Assembly (NCBI RefSeq): GCF_001423695.1
Contig: NZ_LMOZ01000003.1
Location: 868,070 to 932,069, forward strand
Direction of reading: 5' to 3'
DNA: 64,000 nucleotides
DNA from: Leifsonia sp. Leaf336
GTDB taxonomy: Bacteria; Actinomycetota; Actinomycetes; Actinomycetales; Microbacteriaceae
A program made the translations under genes and the position numbers. Below the pieces are notes generated by a model. That model ran no database searches and was not told the origin of the DNA. It worked only from the letters and a program-made list of their open reading frames with translations. This document shows positions 45,087-53,790 of the stretch, piece by piece (within the stretch, counting starts at the first letter, position 1; each line of letters begins with the position of its first letter).

Positions 45087-48000
45087 TCACGAGCGCTGCT
45101 TCACCCGGTCCGACGACAGCGCCCGCTCGACGGCCGGGGTCGGGATGCGCTCGGCGGTCCGGCCCGGCCGGTCCACGCGCGCCGGCGTGCCCCGGCGGGA
45201 TGCGAGTTGCAGGGCGAGGACCTCCGCGAGGTGCAGCGGCCGGGAGGTGTCGTCGAGACCGGCGGTGCCGCCGAGCTGCTCGACCTGCGTGCGGCAGCTG
45301 AAGCCGTCGGCGATCACCCGGGCGCCCCCGCCGGCCTCCCGGATCGCGGGGAGCAGCGCGTGCTCGGCGGCCGCCACCGACACGTCCAGGTGACCGTCCT
45401 CGAAGCCGAAGTTGCCCGCGAGACCGCAGCAGCCCTCCACCGTGGTCGTCTCGATGCCTGACTTGTCGAGGATCGCCTGGTCGGCGCCGAAGCCGCCCAC
45501 CGCGTGCTGATGGCAGTGCGGCTGCACGACAGCACTGCCGCCGATGTGCGGCGGCGACCAGTCCGGCGTCCGCTCCAGCAGCTCCGCGAAGGAGGTCGCC
45601 CGCTCGGCGACCGCCGCGACGTTCTGGTCGTCCGGCAGCAGCTCGGGCGCGTCGGAGCGGAACACCGCAAGGCAGCTCGGCTCCAGCCCGACCAGGGGGA
45701 CGCCGTCGCCGAGCGCGTCCGCCAGCACCGCGGCGGTGTGCGCGAGCATCCGGCCGGCCGTCGCGAGCTGGCCGGTCGAGATCCAGGTCAGTCCGCAGCA
45801 GAGGTGCCCCGGCGGGAGCACGACCCGATAACCGGCGTCCTCCAGCACGGTGACGGCGGCGCGGCCGATGGAGGGGTGGAAGTTGTCGGTGAAGGTGTCC
45901 GGCCAGATCATCACGTCGCCGAGCGGCGCGGGCGGTGCGGGCGGCCGGGCGGCGAACCAGTCGGTGAAGCGCTCCGGGGCGAACCGGGGCACCGGGCGGT
46001 CGGGCTCCACCCCGCCGAGCCGTTTGGCGACACGGGAGAGGCCGGGGATGCGCGCGAGCCGGTTCACCAGCGACGGCGCGACGCTCGCGACCCGCGCCCA
46101 GATCGGCAGCCAGCCCATCGTGTAGTGCGCGGCGGGCCGGAGCCTCCCCTCGTAATGATGCGAGAGGAACTCGGCCTTGTAGGTCGCCATGTCGACGTTG
46201 ACCGGGCAGTCGGTCTTGCAGCCCTTGCACGACAGGCACAGGTCGAGCGCGTCGAGCACCTCCGTCGATCGCCAGCCGTCGGTGATCGGGCTCTCGCGGT
46301 ACTGCCCCTCCAGCATCTCGAAGAGCAGCCGGGAGCGGCCGCGGGTGGAGTGCTCCTCCTCATTCGTCGCGCGGAACGACGGGCACATGACGGTGCCGCT
46401 GTGGCTGCGGCAGTTGCCGACGCCGACGCAGCGGAGCGACGCGCGGTCGAACCGCCCGCGGTCCTTCGGGTACGAGAAGTGCAGCTCGACTTCGACCTTC
46501 GGCCCGTAGCCGGCGCCGAGCCGGAGGTTCTCGGTCGGCTGGTAGGGGTGCACGACCTTGCCCGGGTTCATCCGGTTCTGCGGGTCGAACAGCGCCTTGA
46601 AGCGCTCGAAGAGCTCGACGACCTCCTCGCCGAACATCACCGGGAGCAGGGCGCCGCGCGACTGCCCGTCGCCGTGCTCGCCCGAGAGCGACCCTCCGTA
46701 GCGCGCGACCAGCTCGGCCGCGCGCTGGATGAACGCGCGGTAGTGCGCGATCCCCTCCTCGGTGACGAGGTCGAACGGGATGCGGCAGTGCACGCAGCCC
46801 TGGCCGAAGTGCCCGTAGCGCGAGACGTTCTCGTACCCGAACTCGCCGAGGAGGTCGCCGAAGTCGCGCAGGTAGCCGCCGAGATGCTCGGGAGGAACGG
46901 CGGCGTCCTCCCAGCCCTCCCAGGTGTCTTTGCGGTCGGGGATCCACGCGGTCGCGCCGAGGCCGGCCTCGCGCACCTCCATGATCTCCCTCTGGTGGGC
47001 CTCGTCGTCGAACTGGCGGTCGTGCGGGACGACATCGCGGCTCTGGAGCGACGCGACCATCGCGCGCGCCTTCTCGTCCGACTCCTCCTTGGTCCGCCCG
47101 CCGAACTCGACCACCAGCCAGCCGTCGCCCTCCGGGAGCAGGTTCAGCGCCTCCACGTTCTGCCGCTTGGTATTCTGGTCGTTCACCAGCACGCTGTCGA
47201 GGCCCTCGATCGTGAGCGGGTCGTGCGCGGCGATCGCGGTCGCGGCGTCCGCGGCGTCCTCGATGCTCGGGAAGCCCAGCACGAGGAAGGTGCGGGTCGG
47301 CGGCACGGGCACGAGGTCGAGCTCGGCGCGCAGCACGGTGACGAGGGTGGACTCCGAGCCGACCAGCGCCTTCCCCACGTCGAACCCGAACTCCGGCAGC
47401 AGCGAGTCGAGGTTGTACCCCGAGACTCGGCGCGGGATGCGCGGGTAGCGTTCGCGGATCAGGTCGCCGTTCGTCTCTGCGAGGTCGCGCATCGCGGTGT
47501 AGAGCTCGGCGACCCGGCCGCCGGCGCGCTGGATGCGCTCGAACTCCGCGATGGAGGTCGGCCCCGCCCAGAAGCGGTCGCCTGCGTAGGTCAGCACCTC
47601 CATGCGGCGGATGTTGTCGACCGTCTTGCCGTACGCCTGCGCGCTCGATCCGCACGAGTTGTTGCCGATCATCCCGCCGAGGGTGCAGTGCGAGTGCGTG
47701 GCCGGCTTCGGGCCGAACTGGAGGCCGTGCGGCGCCAGCACCGCGTTCAGGTCATCGAGCGCGATGCCGGGCTCGACGGTCGCCGTGCGCGCGTCGGGGT
47801 CGACCGCGAGCACGCGGTTGCAGTACTTGCTCCAGTCGATGACGATCGCGTGGTTGGTGCACTCGCCGGCGAGGCTCGTGCCGCCGCCGCGACTCAGCAC
47901 CGGCGCGCCGTATTCACGGCAGACGGCGAGGGCCTCCACCGCCGCCTCGACAGTGCGTGGCACGACCACGCCGATCGGCACCTGCCGATAGTTGGAGGCG

Positions 48001-48116
48001 TCGGTCGAGTATGCGGCCCGGCTGCCGTCGTCGAAGCGCACCTCTCCGTCGACGCGGTCGGCGAGGGCGTCGGCCAGGCTGCGGACGTCCACGCCGCCGG
48101 AGGTGATCGTGCTCAT
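45087..48116 (-). CDS. FAD-linked oxidase with Fe-S domain (D-2-hydroxyacid dehydrogenase-like)
   Basis: 1009 residues. Domains in order: FAD-binding PCMH type (residues about 35-210, with LSRGGGTSLAGECTNHAIVI near 95), a FAD-oxidase C domain (about 245-560, with GLDSVLVNDQNTKRQNVEAL), a 4Fe-4S region near residue 640 (CLSCKGCKTDCPVNVDMATY) and CCG motifs CCGLTWISTGQL and EGCCGLAGNF. This is the fused GlcD/GlcF-like (YdiJ-type) architecture used for D-lactate or D-2-hydroxyglutarate oxidation. ATG 48116 follows GGAGGGCTGAGCG. Convergent with the GT2 gene. Substrate not certain. Confidence 0.93.
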   Translation of the reverse strand: MSTITSGGVDVRSLADALADRVDGEVRFDDGSRAAYSTDASNYRQVPIGVVVPRTVEAAVEALAVCREYGAPVLSRGGGTSLAGECTNHAIVIDWSKYCNRVLAVDPDARTATVEPGIALDDLNAVLAPHGLQFGPKPATHSHCTLGGMIGNNSCGSSAQAYGKTVDNIRRMEVLTYAGDRFWAGPTSIAEFERIQRAGGRVAELYTAMRDLAETNGDLIRERYPRIPRRVSGYNLDSLLPEFGFDVGKALVGSESTLVTVLRAELDLVPVPPTRTFLVLGFPSIEDAADAATAIAAHDPLTIEGLDSVLVNDQNTKRQNVEALNLLPEGDGWLVVEFGGRTKEESDEKARAMVASLQSRDVVPHDRQFDDEAHQREIMEVREAGLGATAWIPDRKDTWEGWEDAAVPPEHLGGYLRDFGDLLGEFGYENVSRYGHFGQGCVHCRIPFDLVTEEGIAHYRAFIQRAAELVARYGGSLSGEHGDGQSRGALLPVMFGEEVVELFERFKALFDPQNRMNPGKVVHPYQPTENLRLGAGYGPKVEVELHFSYPKDRGRFDRASLRCVGVGNCRSHSGTVMCPSFRATNEEEHSTRGRSRLLFEMLEGQYRESPITDGWRSTEVLDALDLCLSCKGCKTDCPVNVDMATYKAEFLSHHYEGRLRPAAHYTMGWLPIWARVASVAPSLVNRLARIPGLSRVAKRLGGVEPDRPVPRFAPERFTDWFAARPPAPPAPLGDVMIWPDTFTDNFHPSIGRAAVTVLEDAGYRVVLPPGHLCCGLTWISTGQLATAGRMLAHTAAVLADALGDGVPLVGLEPSCLAVFRSDAPELLPDDQNVAAVAERATSFAELLERTPDWSPPHIGGSAVVQPHCHQHAVGGFGADQAILDKSGIETTTVEGCCGLAGNFGFEDGHLDVSVAAAEHALLPAIREAGGGARVIADGFSCRTQVEQLGGTAGLDDTSRPLHLAEVLALQLASRRGTPARVDRPGRTAERIPTPAVERALSSDRVKQRS

Positions 48117-48135
48117 CGCTCAGCCCTCCGCCGGC

Positions 48136-48483
48136 TCAGTCCTCGTCGATCTGATCGAGGAGCTTCTTCGACGCCTTCGCGATGTCGTCGTGGTCGTTCT
48201 GCGCGGCGCGGCTCTCGAGCGAGATGACGCCGCAGCGGTGGACTTTGCGGAAGTCGCCGTAGGGGAAGCTGAACCGCCCCTTGGTCTCCTCGCTCGCCTC
48301 CGCGTCCTCGCCCAGGTGCCAGAGCGCGTACTCGTCCCAGCCGTGCTTCTCGATGAAGGCGTTCTCGTCGTCCGCGCTCGGTGCGTGCTCGCTCCAGTCG
48401 TCGCGCTCGTCGTGGACGACCGAGCCCTTCTCCACGAGGGAGCGGGCGTGCTCGAGGGCCTTGCGGTTCAGCTTGACGGTCAT
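48136..48483 (-). CDS. Conserved hypothetical protein, 115 aa
   Basis: Soluble, acidic protein: KLNRKALEHARSLVEKGSVV at the start, SADDENAFIEKHGWDEYALW in the middle and FSFPYGDFRKVHRCGVISLE later, ending KASKKLLDQIDED. The Trp/His-containing GWDEYALWHLGED block looks like a conserved core. I do not recognise a family by name. ATG 48483 follows AAGGAAGGTTCGAATC. It lies 19 bases upstream of the FAD-linked oxidase gene on the same strand, so they probably share a transcript. Function unknown. Confidence 0.75.
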   Translation of the reverse strand: MTVKLNRKALEHARSLVEKGSVVHDERDDWSEHAPSADDENAFIEKHGWDEYALWHLGEDAEASEETKGRFSFPYGDFRKVHRCGVISLESRAAQNDHDDIAKASKKLLDQIDED

Positions 48484-48631
48484 GATTCGAACCTTCCTTG
48501 ATTGTCCCGACGCCTCGAACCGGATGCAATGCCCGCCCGTGCGGGAACGCAAGGGGTTGACCGCATTCGGAGGTCGCGCGGACCATCCACAGAGGGCCGA
48601 ACGGTCAGAGGGGGCGAGCGGAAGGAGTGCA

Positions 48632-49648
48632 ATGAACGGGATCGACACCCTGGAGGGCGCTGTCGTCGTCGTGACGGGCGCGAGCGGAGGCGTCGGCCGT
48701 GCCGCCGCCGTCGAGTTCGGGCGCAACGGAGCGCGCGTGGCGCTGCTCGCCCGTGGGGAGGCGGGGCTGGAGGGCGCGGCCGAAGAGGTGCGCACAGCGG
48801 GCGGCCAGGCGCTCGTGGTGCCCGTCGACGTGGCCAACGCGGAGGCCGTGGAGGCCGCCGCCGAGCGCGTCGTCACCGAGTGGGGACGCATCGACGTGTG
48901 GGTGAACTGCGCCTTCTCGTCCGTCTTCGCCGAGCTCGGCAGGATCGAGCCCGACGAGTTCCGCCGCACGACCGAGGTCTCCTACCTCGGCTTCGTGTAC
49001 GGGACGATGGCGGCGCTGCGCCGGATGCGGCCGGCGGGCCGCGGCACGATCGTGCAGATCGGGTCGGCGCTGGCGTATCGCGGCATCCCGCTGCAGTCCG
49101 CGTACTGCGGCGCCAAGCACGCGATCGTCGGGTTCACGGAGTCGGTGCGCACCGAGTTGATGCACGACCACAGCGATGTCGCGATCACGATGGTGCATCT
49201 GCCCGCGATGAACACGCCGCAGTTCCGGTGGCTGCTGTCGCGCCTCCCGCAGCAGGCGCAGCCGGTGCCGCCGATCTACCAGCCGGAGGTCGCGGCCCGT
49301 TCGATCGTCCGGGCCGCGATCCGCCCGCGGCGCGCGTACTGGGTGGGAGTCTCGACGGTGCAGACGATCATCGGCAACCGGCTGATCCCGGGCCTCCTCG
49401 ATCGCTACCTCGGGATGACCGGTTACTCGTCGCAGCAGACCGATGAGCCGCGGCCTGCCGACCAGCCCGCCAACCTGTGGGAGCCTGCCGACCGGACGGT
49501 CGACCACGGCATGCACGGGCCGTTCGGCGATCGCTCGAAGGCGACCAGCGTTCAGGCCTGGGCGTCGCGCAACCGGCGAGCGCTGGGCGCGGTGGGGGCC
49601 GCGCTGGGCGGGGTGGCGATGATCGCCGCGGCATCCCGTCGGCGGTAG
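48632..49648 (+). CDS. Short-chain dehydrogenase/reductase, extended C-terminus
   Basis: 338 residues. The SDR core is clear: VVVVTGASGGVGRAAAVEFG near residue 12 (TGxxxGxG), WVNCAFSSVF near 90, catalytic Ser in IVQIGSALAY near 143, and Tyr/Lys in SAYCGAKHAI near 158. About 80 residues beyond the core end in an Arg/Ala-rich helix (GAVGAALGGVAMIAAASRRR) that may be membrane-associated. GAAGGAGTGCA precedes ATG 48632. Convergent with the TetR gene four bases away. Substrate unknown. Confidence 0.9.
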   Translation: MNGIDTLEGAVVVVTGASGGVGRAAAVEFGRNGARVALLARGEAGLEGAAEEVRTAGGQALVVPVDVANAEAVEAAAERVVTEWGRIDVWVNCAFSSVFAELGRIEPDEFRRTTEVSYLGFVYGTMAALRRMRPAGRGTIVQIGSALAYRGIPLQSAYCGAKHAIVGFTESVRTELMHDHSDVAITMVHLPAMNTPQFRWLLSRLPQQAQPVPPIYQPEVAARSIVRAAIRPRRAYWVGVSTVQTIIGNRLIPGLLDRYLGMTGYSSQQTDEPRPADQPANLWEPADRTVDHGMHGPFGDRSKATSVQAWASRNRRALGAVGAALGGVAMIAAASRRR

Positions 49649-49652
49649 CGAC

Positions 49653-50216
49653 TCACCGCCGCGCGAACAGAGCGGCGACCGCCGCCTCCCGGAGGCCGTC
49701 GAGCTCGGGGTCGAGCCGGTCGTGGGCGCCGAGCTGGCTGATGCCGTGCAGGGTGCTCCACAGCAGTTCGGCGCGCACCGCTCGCTCGCGCGCATCGGCG
49801 CCGCCCACGGCACGCTCCAGCAGTCCGAACCCCCTGCGGAGGATTTCGGGTGTCTCGTCGGAGGCGAAGACGATGCTGCTGCGGGCGGAGGCCATCGCCT
49901 CGTACACCGCCGGATGCTCGCGCGCGAAGGCGAGGTAGGCGGCGACCACTGCCGGCAATGGGTCCGAGCCGGTGTCGGCGCCCTCCATCGCGGCGGCCAG
50001 TTCCGCATAGCCGTCCACCACCACGCGGCCGACGATGTCGTCGCGTCCGCCGGGGAAGTGCCGGTAGAGGATCGGCTGGCTGACCCCGACCGCGTCGGCG
50101 AGGCGCCGGACCGTCACAGCGGCCCAGCCTTCGTGCTCCGCGATGTCGCGGGTGGCGCTGACGATGCGGGACTCGCGCTCGCGCACTCGTTCGGAGTCTT
50201 GCGCTGATCGGGGCAT
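49653..50216 (-). CDS. TetR-family transcriptional regulator
   Basis: 187 residues. HTH: ESRIVSATRDIAEHEGWAAV and RRLADAVGVSQPILYRHFPG (recognition helix) at about 17-56, then a TetR_C_13-like ligand domain. ATG 50216 has TAATGT six bases upstream (50223-50228), so a leaderless message is likely, and the paired dyads at 50226 overlap that box. It is divergent from a small membrane protein gene (50291), which it probably controls. Effector unknown. Confidence 0.88.
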   Translation of the reverse strand: MPRSAQDSERVRERESRIVSATRDIAEHEGWAAVTVRRLADAVGVSQPILYRHFPGGRDDIVGRVVVDGYAELAAAMEGADTGSDPLPAVVAAYLAFAREHPAVYEAMASARSSIVFASDETPEILRRGFGLLERAVGGADARERAVRAELLWSTLHGISQLGAHDRLDPELDGLREAAVAALFARR

Positions 50217-50225
50217 GCGGTTACA

Positions 50226-50255
50226 TTAGCACTGCTAACAGTTAGCAACGCTAAC
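50226..50255. promoter_or_regulatory. Two tandem dyads, putative TetR operators
   Basis: TTAGCA-C-TGCTAA at 50226-50238 and GTTAGC-AAC-GCTAAC at 50241-50255. Both are perfect and share the GTTAGC/GCTAAC half-site. They lie between the divergent TetR and membrane protein genes and overlap the proposed -10 of the TetR gene. Confidence 0.65.
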
Positions 50256-50290
50256 ATCAACGACTCCGCCGCCAACGAAACGGATAAGCA

Positions 50291-50764
50291 ATGTTCCTCG
50301 CCATCGGCATCACCGCCACTCTCGCCATCCTCAGCCTCGCCGTGATCTTCGGCACCGACATGAGCGTCGCCGTCGTGCAGCGCGCGGTCTACGCCGAGCT
50401 GGACGACCGCACGCTCGTTCGCGTCGTCGGTCGAGGCCACTACTACGGGGATCGACGGTTCCCTGTCATCGGCATCGGAGGGACGATCGCCACCGCTGCG
50501 ACCGTCGTGCTCGCCTTCGTCGGAGGCTCGCCGATCGCCGGTGCGCTCGCCGCTGTAGGGTTCGCCCTTCTGCTGGCCTGGCTCCTGCTCTTCTCGCGGA
50601 TCGCCAAGCCCATCAACAGCGTGTTCACCTCCGCCGTGTCCGCGGGCGAGGTGCCGACGAACGCGCGCGCCCTGCAAGACCGGTGGGAGTCGATCATCGT
50701 GCTGCGTGCGACGCTCCTCGCGATCGCCATCGCGCTGTTGTGCGCGACGCTGTTCGTGGCCTGA
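50291..50764 (+). CDS. Small membrane protein, four predicted helices
   Basis: 157 residues: GITATLAILSLAVIFGTDMS at the start, IGGTIATAATVVLAFVGGSP near 62, GFALLLAWLLLFSRIA near 91 and LRATLLAIAIALLCATLFVA at the end. Charged loops hold RVVGRGHYYGDRRFP. Not recognised; DUF1772-like proteins share this size and topology, but their motifs are not obvious. It is divergent from the TetR gene at 49653 with two perfect dyads between, so it is probably repressed by that protein. A transport or stress role would be a guess. Confidence 0.68.
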   Translation: MFLAIGITATLAILSLAVIFGTDMSVAVVQRAVYAELDDRTLVRVVGRGHYYGDRRFPVIGIGGTIATAATVVLAFVGGSPIAGALAAVGFALLLAWLLLFSRIAKPINSVFTSAVSAGEVPTNARALQDRWESIIVLRATLLAIAIALLCATLFVA

Positions 50765-50811
50765 GGCCGTTCGGCCGAGACCGCCACGACCCCTGCTCGT
50801 ATGATGCGCGC

Positions 50812-51672
50812 ATGAGGATTCTGATCACGGGTGGCGGAGGCAACGTCGGTCGCGGATTGAGCGGGCCGCTGCTCGAGGCGGGGCACGAACTGGTGATCTC
50901 CGACATCGTGAAGCCCGCGTGGCTCGACCGGCGTCCCGAGATCGTCTTCCACCAGGTCGATGTGCAGATCGGTGTCGGCCTGGAGCGGGCGGCGCGCGAC
51001 TGCGACGTGATCGTGCACACCGCGGCGTGGCACGGCATCCACACGGGCGTTCGCACGGAGGTCGACTTCTGGAGGCTGAACGTCGACGGCACGATGTGGA
51101 TGACGCAGGCGGCGGTCGCGACGGGAGCGCGGGTCCTGTTCCTGTCGTCGCAGGCCTGGCACGACCATTACGACAAATACGGCTTCACCAAGCGCATCGG
51201 GGAGGAACTGCTCGCGTACCAGCACCGGCGCTCCGGCCTGTCGTACGTAGCGCTCCGGCCCGCTGCGTTCACGCCGTGGACCGACGACTGGCCGCGCGAG
51301 TACGGCGCACGCCTCCTCGGGATCGGCGTGGACCGCCGCGACGTGCTGCAGGCGGCGCTCCGCAGCATCGACTATCTGGCCCGCACCCCCAGCGCGGAGC
51401 TGATCGTCGATGCGGTGCGCGCGAACGCGTTCACGGCGGACGACATCGCCGGCTGGGAGGCCGACCCGGTCGGTACGGCCGAGCGCCTCTTCCCCGGCGC
51501 CCGCGACGTCGTCGAGCGCTTCGGCCTCGACATCTCGCCGACGCCGCAACTCCAGCCGACGGCGGGATGGGCCGAGATCGGCTACCGTCCGGAACACCAC
51601 TTCGGGACGTTCGTGGACGAGATCCGCGGGATGGACGAGGAGGAGGCGCGGGGGCTGGTCTGCCCGTACTGA
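50812..51672 (+). CDS. NAD-dependent epimerase/dehydratase-like protein (extended SDR)
   Basis: 286 residues. RILITGGGGNVGRGLSGPLL at the start has the extended-SDR TGxxGxxG pattern as GGGGNVG. A diffuse active site follows: FLSSQAWHDHYDKYGFTKRI (Tyr-x-x-x-Lys near residue 123) and YVALRPAAFTPWTDDW near 143. It likely oxidises/epimerises a nucleotide sugar or related substrate. ATG 50812 has TATGAT six bases upstream (50800-50805), so the message is leaderless. The C-terminal ending LVCPY is uncommon. Pathway context is missing. Confidence 0.85.
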   Translation: MRILITGGGGNVGRGLSGPLLEAGHELVISDIVKPAWLDRRPEIVFHQVDVQIGVGLERAARDCDVIVHTAAWHGIHTGVRTEVDFWRLNVDGTMWMTQAAVATGARVLFLSSQAWHDHYDKYGFTKRIGEELLAYQHRRSGLSYVALRPAAFTPWTDDWPREYGARLLGIGVDRRDVLQAALRSIDYLARTPSAELIVDAVRANAFTADDIAGWEADPVGTAERLFPGARDVVERFGLDISPTPQLQPTAGWAEIGYRPEHHFGTFVDEIRGMDEEEARGLVCPY

Positions 51673-51698
51673 GCGCGGCGCATTCCGTACTCCGGAGA

Positions 51699-51716
51699 GA
51701 GTAGGGGAAGCTACTC
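51699..51716. repeat. Small hairpin upstream of 51778
   Basis: GAGTAG-GGGAAG-CTACTC, a perfect 6-bp stem between the end of the epimerase-like gene and the membrane protein gene. There is no U run. It could end the upstream transcript or be an operator. Confidence 0.35.
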
Positions 51717-51777
51717 CATTCACCCCATGACAGCACGGGCACGCGCGAACAGAATGGGCGTGACGAAAGGGGCACCG

Positions 51778-52233
51778 ATGTCCACGATCCCGAACTCCTC
51801 CGCTCCGAACTCCTCCGCTCCGGCCTCCTCCGCCGACCTGGTCCGCCGCTCCAGGGAGGTCCTGAGCGCGCTCGCCCTTCAGTTCCTGCTCGGAATGGGG
51901 GCGAACCTCATCGGCAGCCCCGAAGAGAACGAGGGCGCCGCCCGGGTCTTCGGGAGCATCCTCGTCGGCCTCCACGGGCTCGTCGGCATCGGGCTGATCG
52001 TCGTGGCCGTGCGGGTCTGGACGACCGCTCGCCGTGCCGGGGTCGCGCAGCGCGCCGGGCTCTGGGGGTTCGTCGTGATCATCGTGACATTCCTCGCCGG
52101 GGTGGCGACACTGTTCACCGGCAGCGACTGGCTGTCATTCGTGATGTCTGTCGGATTCGTCGTGGCCGCCGCGCTGTACATCGCGGTCGGAGCGGCGGCA
52201 TTGACGCGGCAGCGCTCGACCGTCGCGGGGTGA
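51778..52233 (+). CDS. Small membrane protein with Ser/Ala/Pro repeats at the N-terminus
   Basis: 151 residues. After IPNSSAPNSSAPASSADLV (near-repeat SSAP units) come about four hydrophobic segments (LALQFLLGMGANLIG, VGIGLIVVAVRVW, LWGFVVIIVTFLAGVATLF and FVVAAALYIAVGAAAL). ATG 51778 follows GAAAGGGGCACCG; the ORF could extend upstream to 51727 but without a good ribosome binding site. I do not recognise the family. Neighbours are unrelated in function. Confidence 0.68.
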   Translation: MSTIPNSSAPNSSAPASSADLVRRSREVLSALALQFLLGMGANLIGSPEENEGAARVFGSILVGLHGLVGIGLIVVAVRVWTTARRAGVAQRAGLWGFVVIIVTFLAGVATLFTGSDWLSFVMSVGFVVAAALYIAVGAAALTRQRSTVAG

Positions 52234-52272
52234 TCGCGAGGGCGTCGGCCGGCGCCCGGCGCACGGCCGGCG

Positions 52273-52677
52273 TCAGGAGGCGAGGGCGTCGAGGATTCCC
52301 CCGACCCGTGCCGTGACGCTGGTGAGCACCCGCTCGGTCGCGGCGACGTCGTCGGGTGCGAGTTCCGCCCAGACCGGCGCGGTGAGGGAGGTGATCCGCG
52401 ATTCGAGGCCGGTGACCAGTTCGCGCCCCGCGGGCGTGAGGGTGTCGCCGGCGATCAGGCCGCGACGGCTCAGGTCGTCGATGATCGCGTCGGCGTCGGC
52501 GAAGCGGGCTCGCCCGCGCAGGACCGCGCCGAGGGGCGCGGCGGACGCGTTCTGCGCCGCGAGCCGGAGCGTCACCCACTGCGGCTCGGTCAGGTCGGTC
52601 TCGGCCAGGACGTGGTTCAGCAGAGCGTTCAGCGTCTTCTCGGTCGCTCCGATCAGCTGGGGTCCGAAGGTGGTCAT
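52273..52677 (-). CDS. MarR-like winged-helix regulator
   Basis: 134 residues: LNALLNHVLAETDLTEPQWV at the start, DDLSRRGLIAGDTLTPAGRE at the wing, and a long amphipathic C-terminus DDVAATERVLTSVTARVGGI. The HTH centre RLAAQNASAAPLGAVLRGRA is degenerate relative to standard MarR but length and order fit. ATG 52677 follows GAGGAGCCTGCG. It is divergent from a second MarR gene, and the 78-bp gap contains two strong dyads, so the two regulators probably control one another or share an operator. Confidence 0.78.
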   Translation of the reverse strand: MTTFGPQLIGATEKTLNALLNHVLAETDLTEPQWVTLRLAAQNASAAPLGAVLRGRARFADADAIIDDLSRRGLIAGDTLTPAGRELVTGLESRITSLTAPVWAELAPDDVAATERVLTSVTARVGGILDALAS

Positions 52678-52693
52678 CGCAGGCTCCTCAAAT

Positions 52694-52736
52694 CGTTGGG
52701 TGACCCAACGATAACAGATTGTTGGGTGATCCAACA
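52694..52736. promoter_or_regulatory. Two dyads between divergent MarR genes
   Basis: CGTTGGGTGACCCAACG (52694-52710) is a perfect 17-bp palindrome. TGTTGGGTGATCCAACA (52720-52736) is the same site with one mismatched pair. Centres are 26 bp apart. The second covers the -35 zone of the plus-strand gene, whose -10 is TACGCT at 52744-52749. Confidence 0.72.
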
Positions 52737-52755
52737 GTTCGGGTACGCTGACAGC

Positions 52756-53175
52756 ATGCCCGTCACCCGTGTCGCCGCGACGCCGACCTGGCTCCTGAAC
52801 CGGGCCAACGCCCGCGCTCAGTCGCTTCTCGCCGACGCCTTCGCCGTCTTCGACCTGCGCCCTCTGCACTACCGGGTGCTGGCGGCGCTGGACGAGCACG
52901 GCGAACTCAGCCAGGCCGATCTCGGGCGACACCTCGCACTCGACCGCAAAGACGTCGCCGTGGCGGTGGACCTCCTCACGGAACGCCGACTCGCCGAACG
53001 GCAGCCCGATCCGGACGACCGGCGACGGAACATCGTCGCCCTCGCATCCGGTGGCCGCGAGCTCCTGCCGGCTCTGCACGCGGCGCTCGATGGCGCTCAG
53101 GAGGCGGTGACAGCACCCTTGACGGCCCGTGAGACGACCGAGCTGCGGAGGATCCTGGCGAAGCTCGCGGGGTGA
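52756..53175 (+). CDS. MarR-family transcriptional regulator
   Basis: 139 residues: LRPLHYRVLAALDEHGELSQ, then ADLGRHLALDRKDVAVAVDL (recognition helix) and ERRLAERQPDPDDRRRNIVA (wing with the DDRR motif). ATG 52756 has TACGCT six bases upstream, so the transcript is leaderless. It is divergent from the MarR-like gene at 52677 and its promoter is overlapped by one of the two dyads. It ends eight bases from the convergent GNAT gene. Confidence 0.9.
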   Translation: MPVTRVAATPTWLLNRANARAQSLLADAFAVFDLRPLHYRVLAALDEHGELSQADLGRHLALDRKDVAVAVDLLTERRLAERQPDPDDRRRNIVALASGGRELLPALHAALDGAQEAVTAPLTARETTELRRILAKLAG

Positions 53176-53182
53176 CGCGGCC

Positions 53183-53713
53183 TCAGCCTTCGAGGTCGAG
53201 GACGAACGTCAGCAGCTCGAGCTCGCGCCCGTCGGGGAGGACGATGACGCTCTCCCGCTCGGCGCGCCTGCTGAAGCCGAGCTTGCGGTAGAGCGCGTGC
53301 GCGCCGAGCATCTCGGGGCCGCTGTTGAGCACGACGGCCCGCTGGCCGCGGCGGCGTGCCTCCGCCATCGCGAAGCGGGTCAGCTCGGCGCCGACGCCGC
53401 GGCCTCGGGCCGAGGGGTGCGTGGCCAGCAGGCGGAAGTACAGCTCGTGCGGCCCGATGCTCCCGTGCGGGTCGTGGCCGGCGCGCATGACCGCGATCGT
53501 GCCGACCAGCTCGCCGGAGGCGTCGTCCTCCGCGACGAAGAAGTCGAACGCCTCGAGGAGGGTCTCCGGATGCCGCAGCTGCGTGCGGTAGTCGTCGGAG
53601 AGGTCGGCGTAGTCGTGGGAGTACGCGGCGTAGGTGAGCTCGCCGATCGCCGCGTATTCGTCGTCGGCGGCCGGTCGGATGCGGACGGTGGTCGACGGGG
53701 CGGTGGTGCTCAT
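53183..53713 (-). CDS. GNAT-family N-acetyltransferase
   Basis: 176 residues. Acetyl-CoA motif A is LATHPSARGRGVGAELTRFA (near residue 97), followed by MAEARRRGQRAVVLNSGPEM and motif B MLGAHALYRKLGFSRRAERE. A start segment TTVRIRPAADDEYAAIGELT fits the fold. ATG 53713 has TAGCCT six bases upstream (53720-53725), so leaderless. Acts on a small-molecule or peptide amine; target unknown. Convergent with the MarR gene, divergent from dcd. Confidence 0.87.
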   Translation of the reverse strand: MSTTAPSTTVRIRPAADDEYAAIGELTYAAYSHDYADLSDDYRTQLRHPETLLEAFDFFVAEDDASGELVGTIAVMRAGHDPHGSIGPHELYFRLLATHPSARGRGVGAELTRFAMAEARRRGQRAVVLNSGPEMLGAHALYRKLGFSRRAERESVIVLPDGRELELLTFVLDLEG

Positions 53714-53790
53714 CGCACCAGGCTACGTCAGGTCTCCGACGGTAACGGCGGCACCGACGGCGGCGCCGCCGCACCCGGTAGGCTGAGCGC

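Noticed and set aside
45504-48227. 907-codon plus-strand frame opposite the FAD/Fe-S oxidoreductase
   Set aside because: Antisense shadow rich in Arg, Glu and Val; the minus-strand protein has clear FAD and Fe-S motifs.
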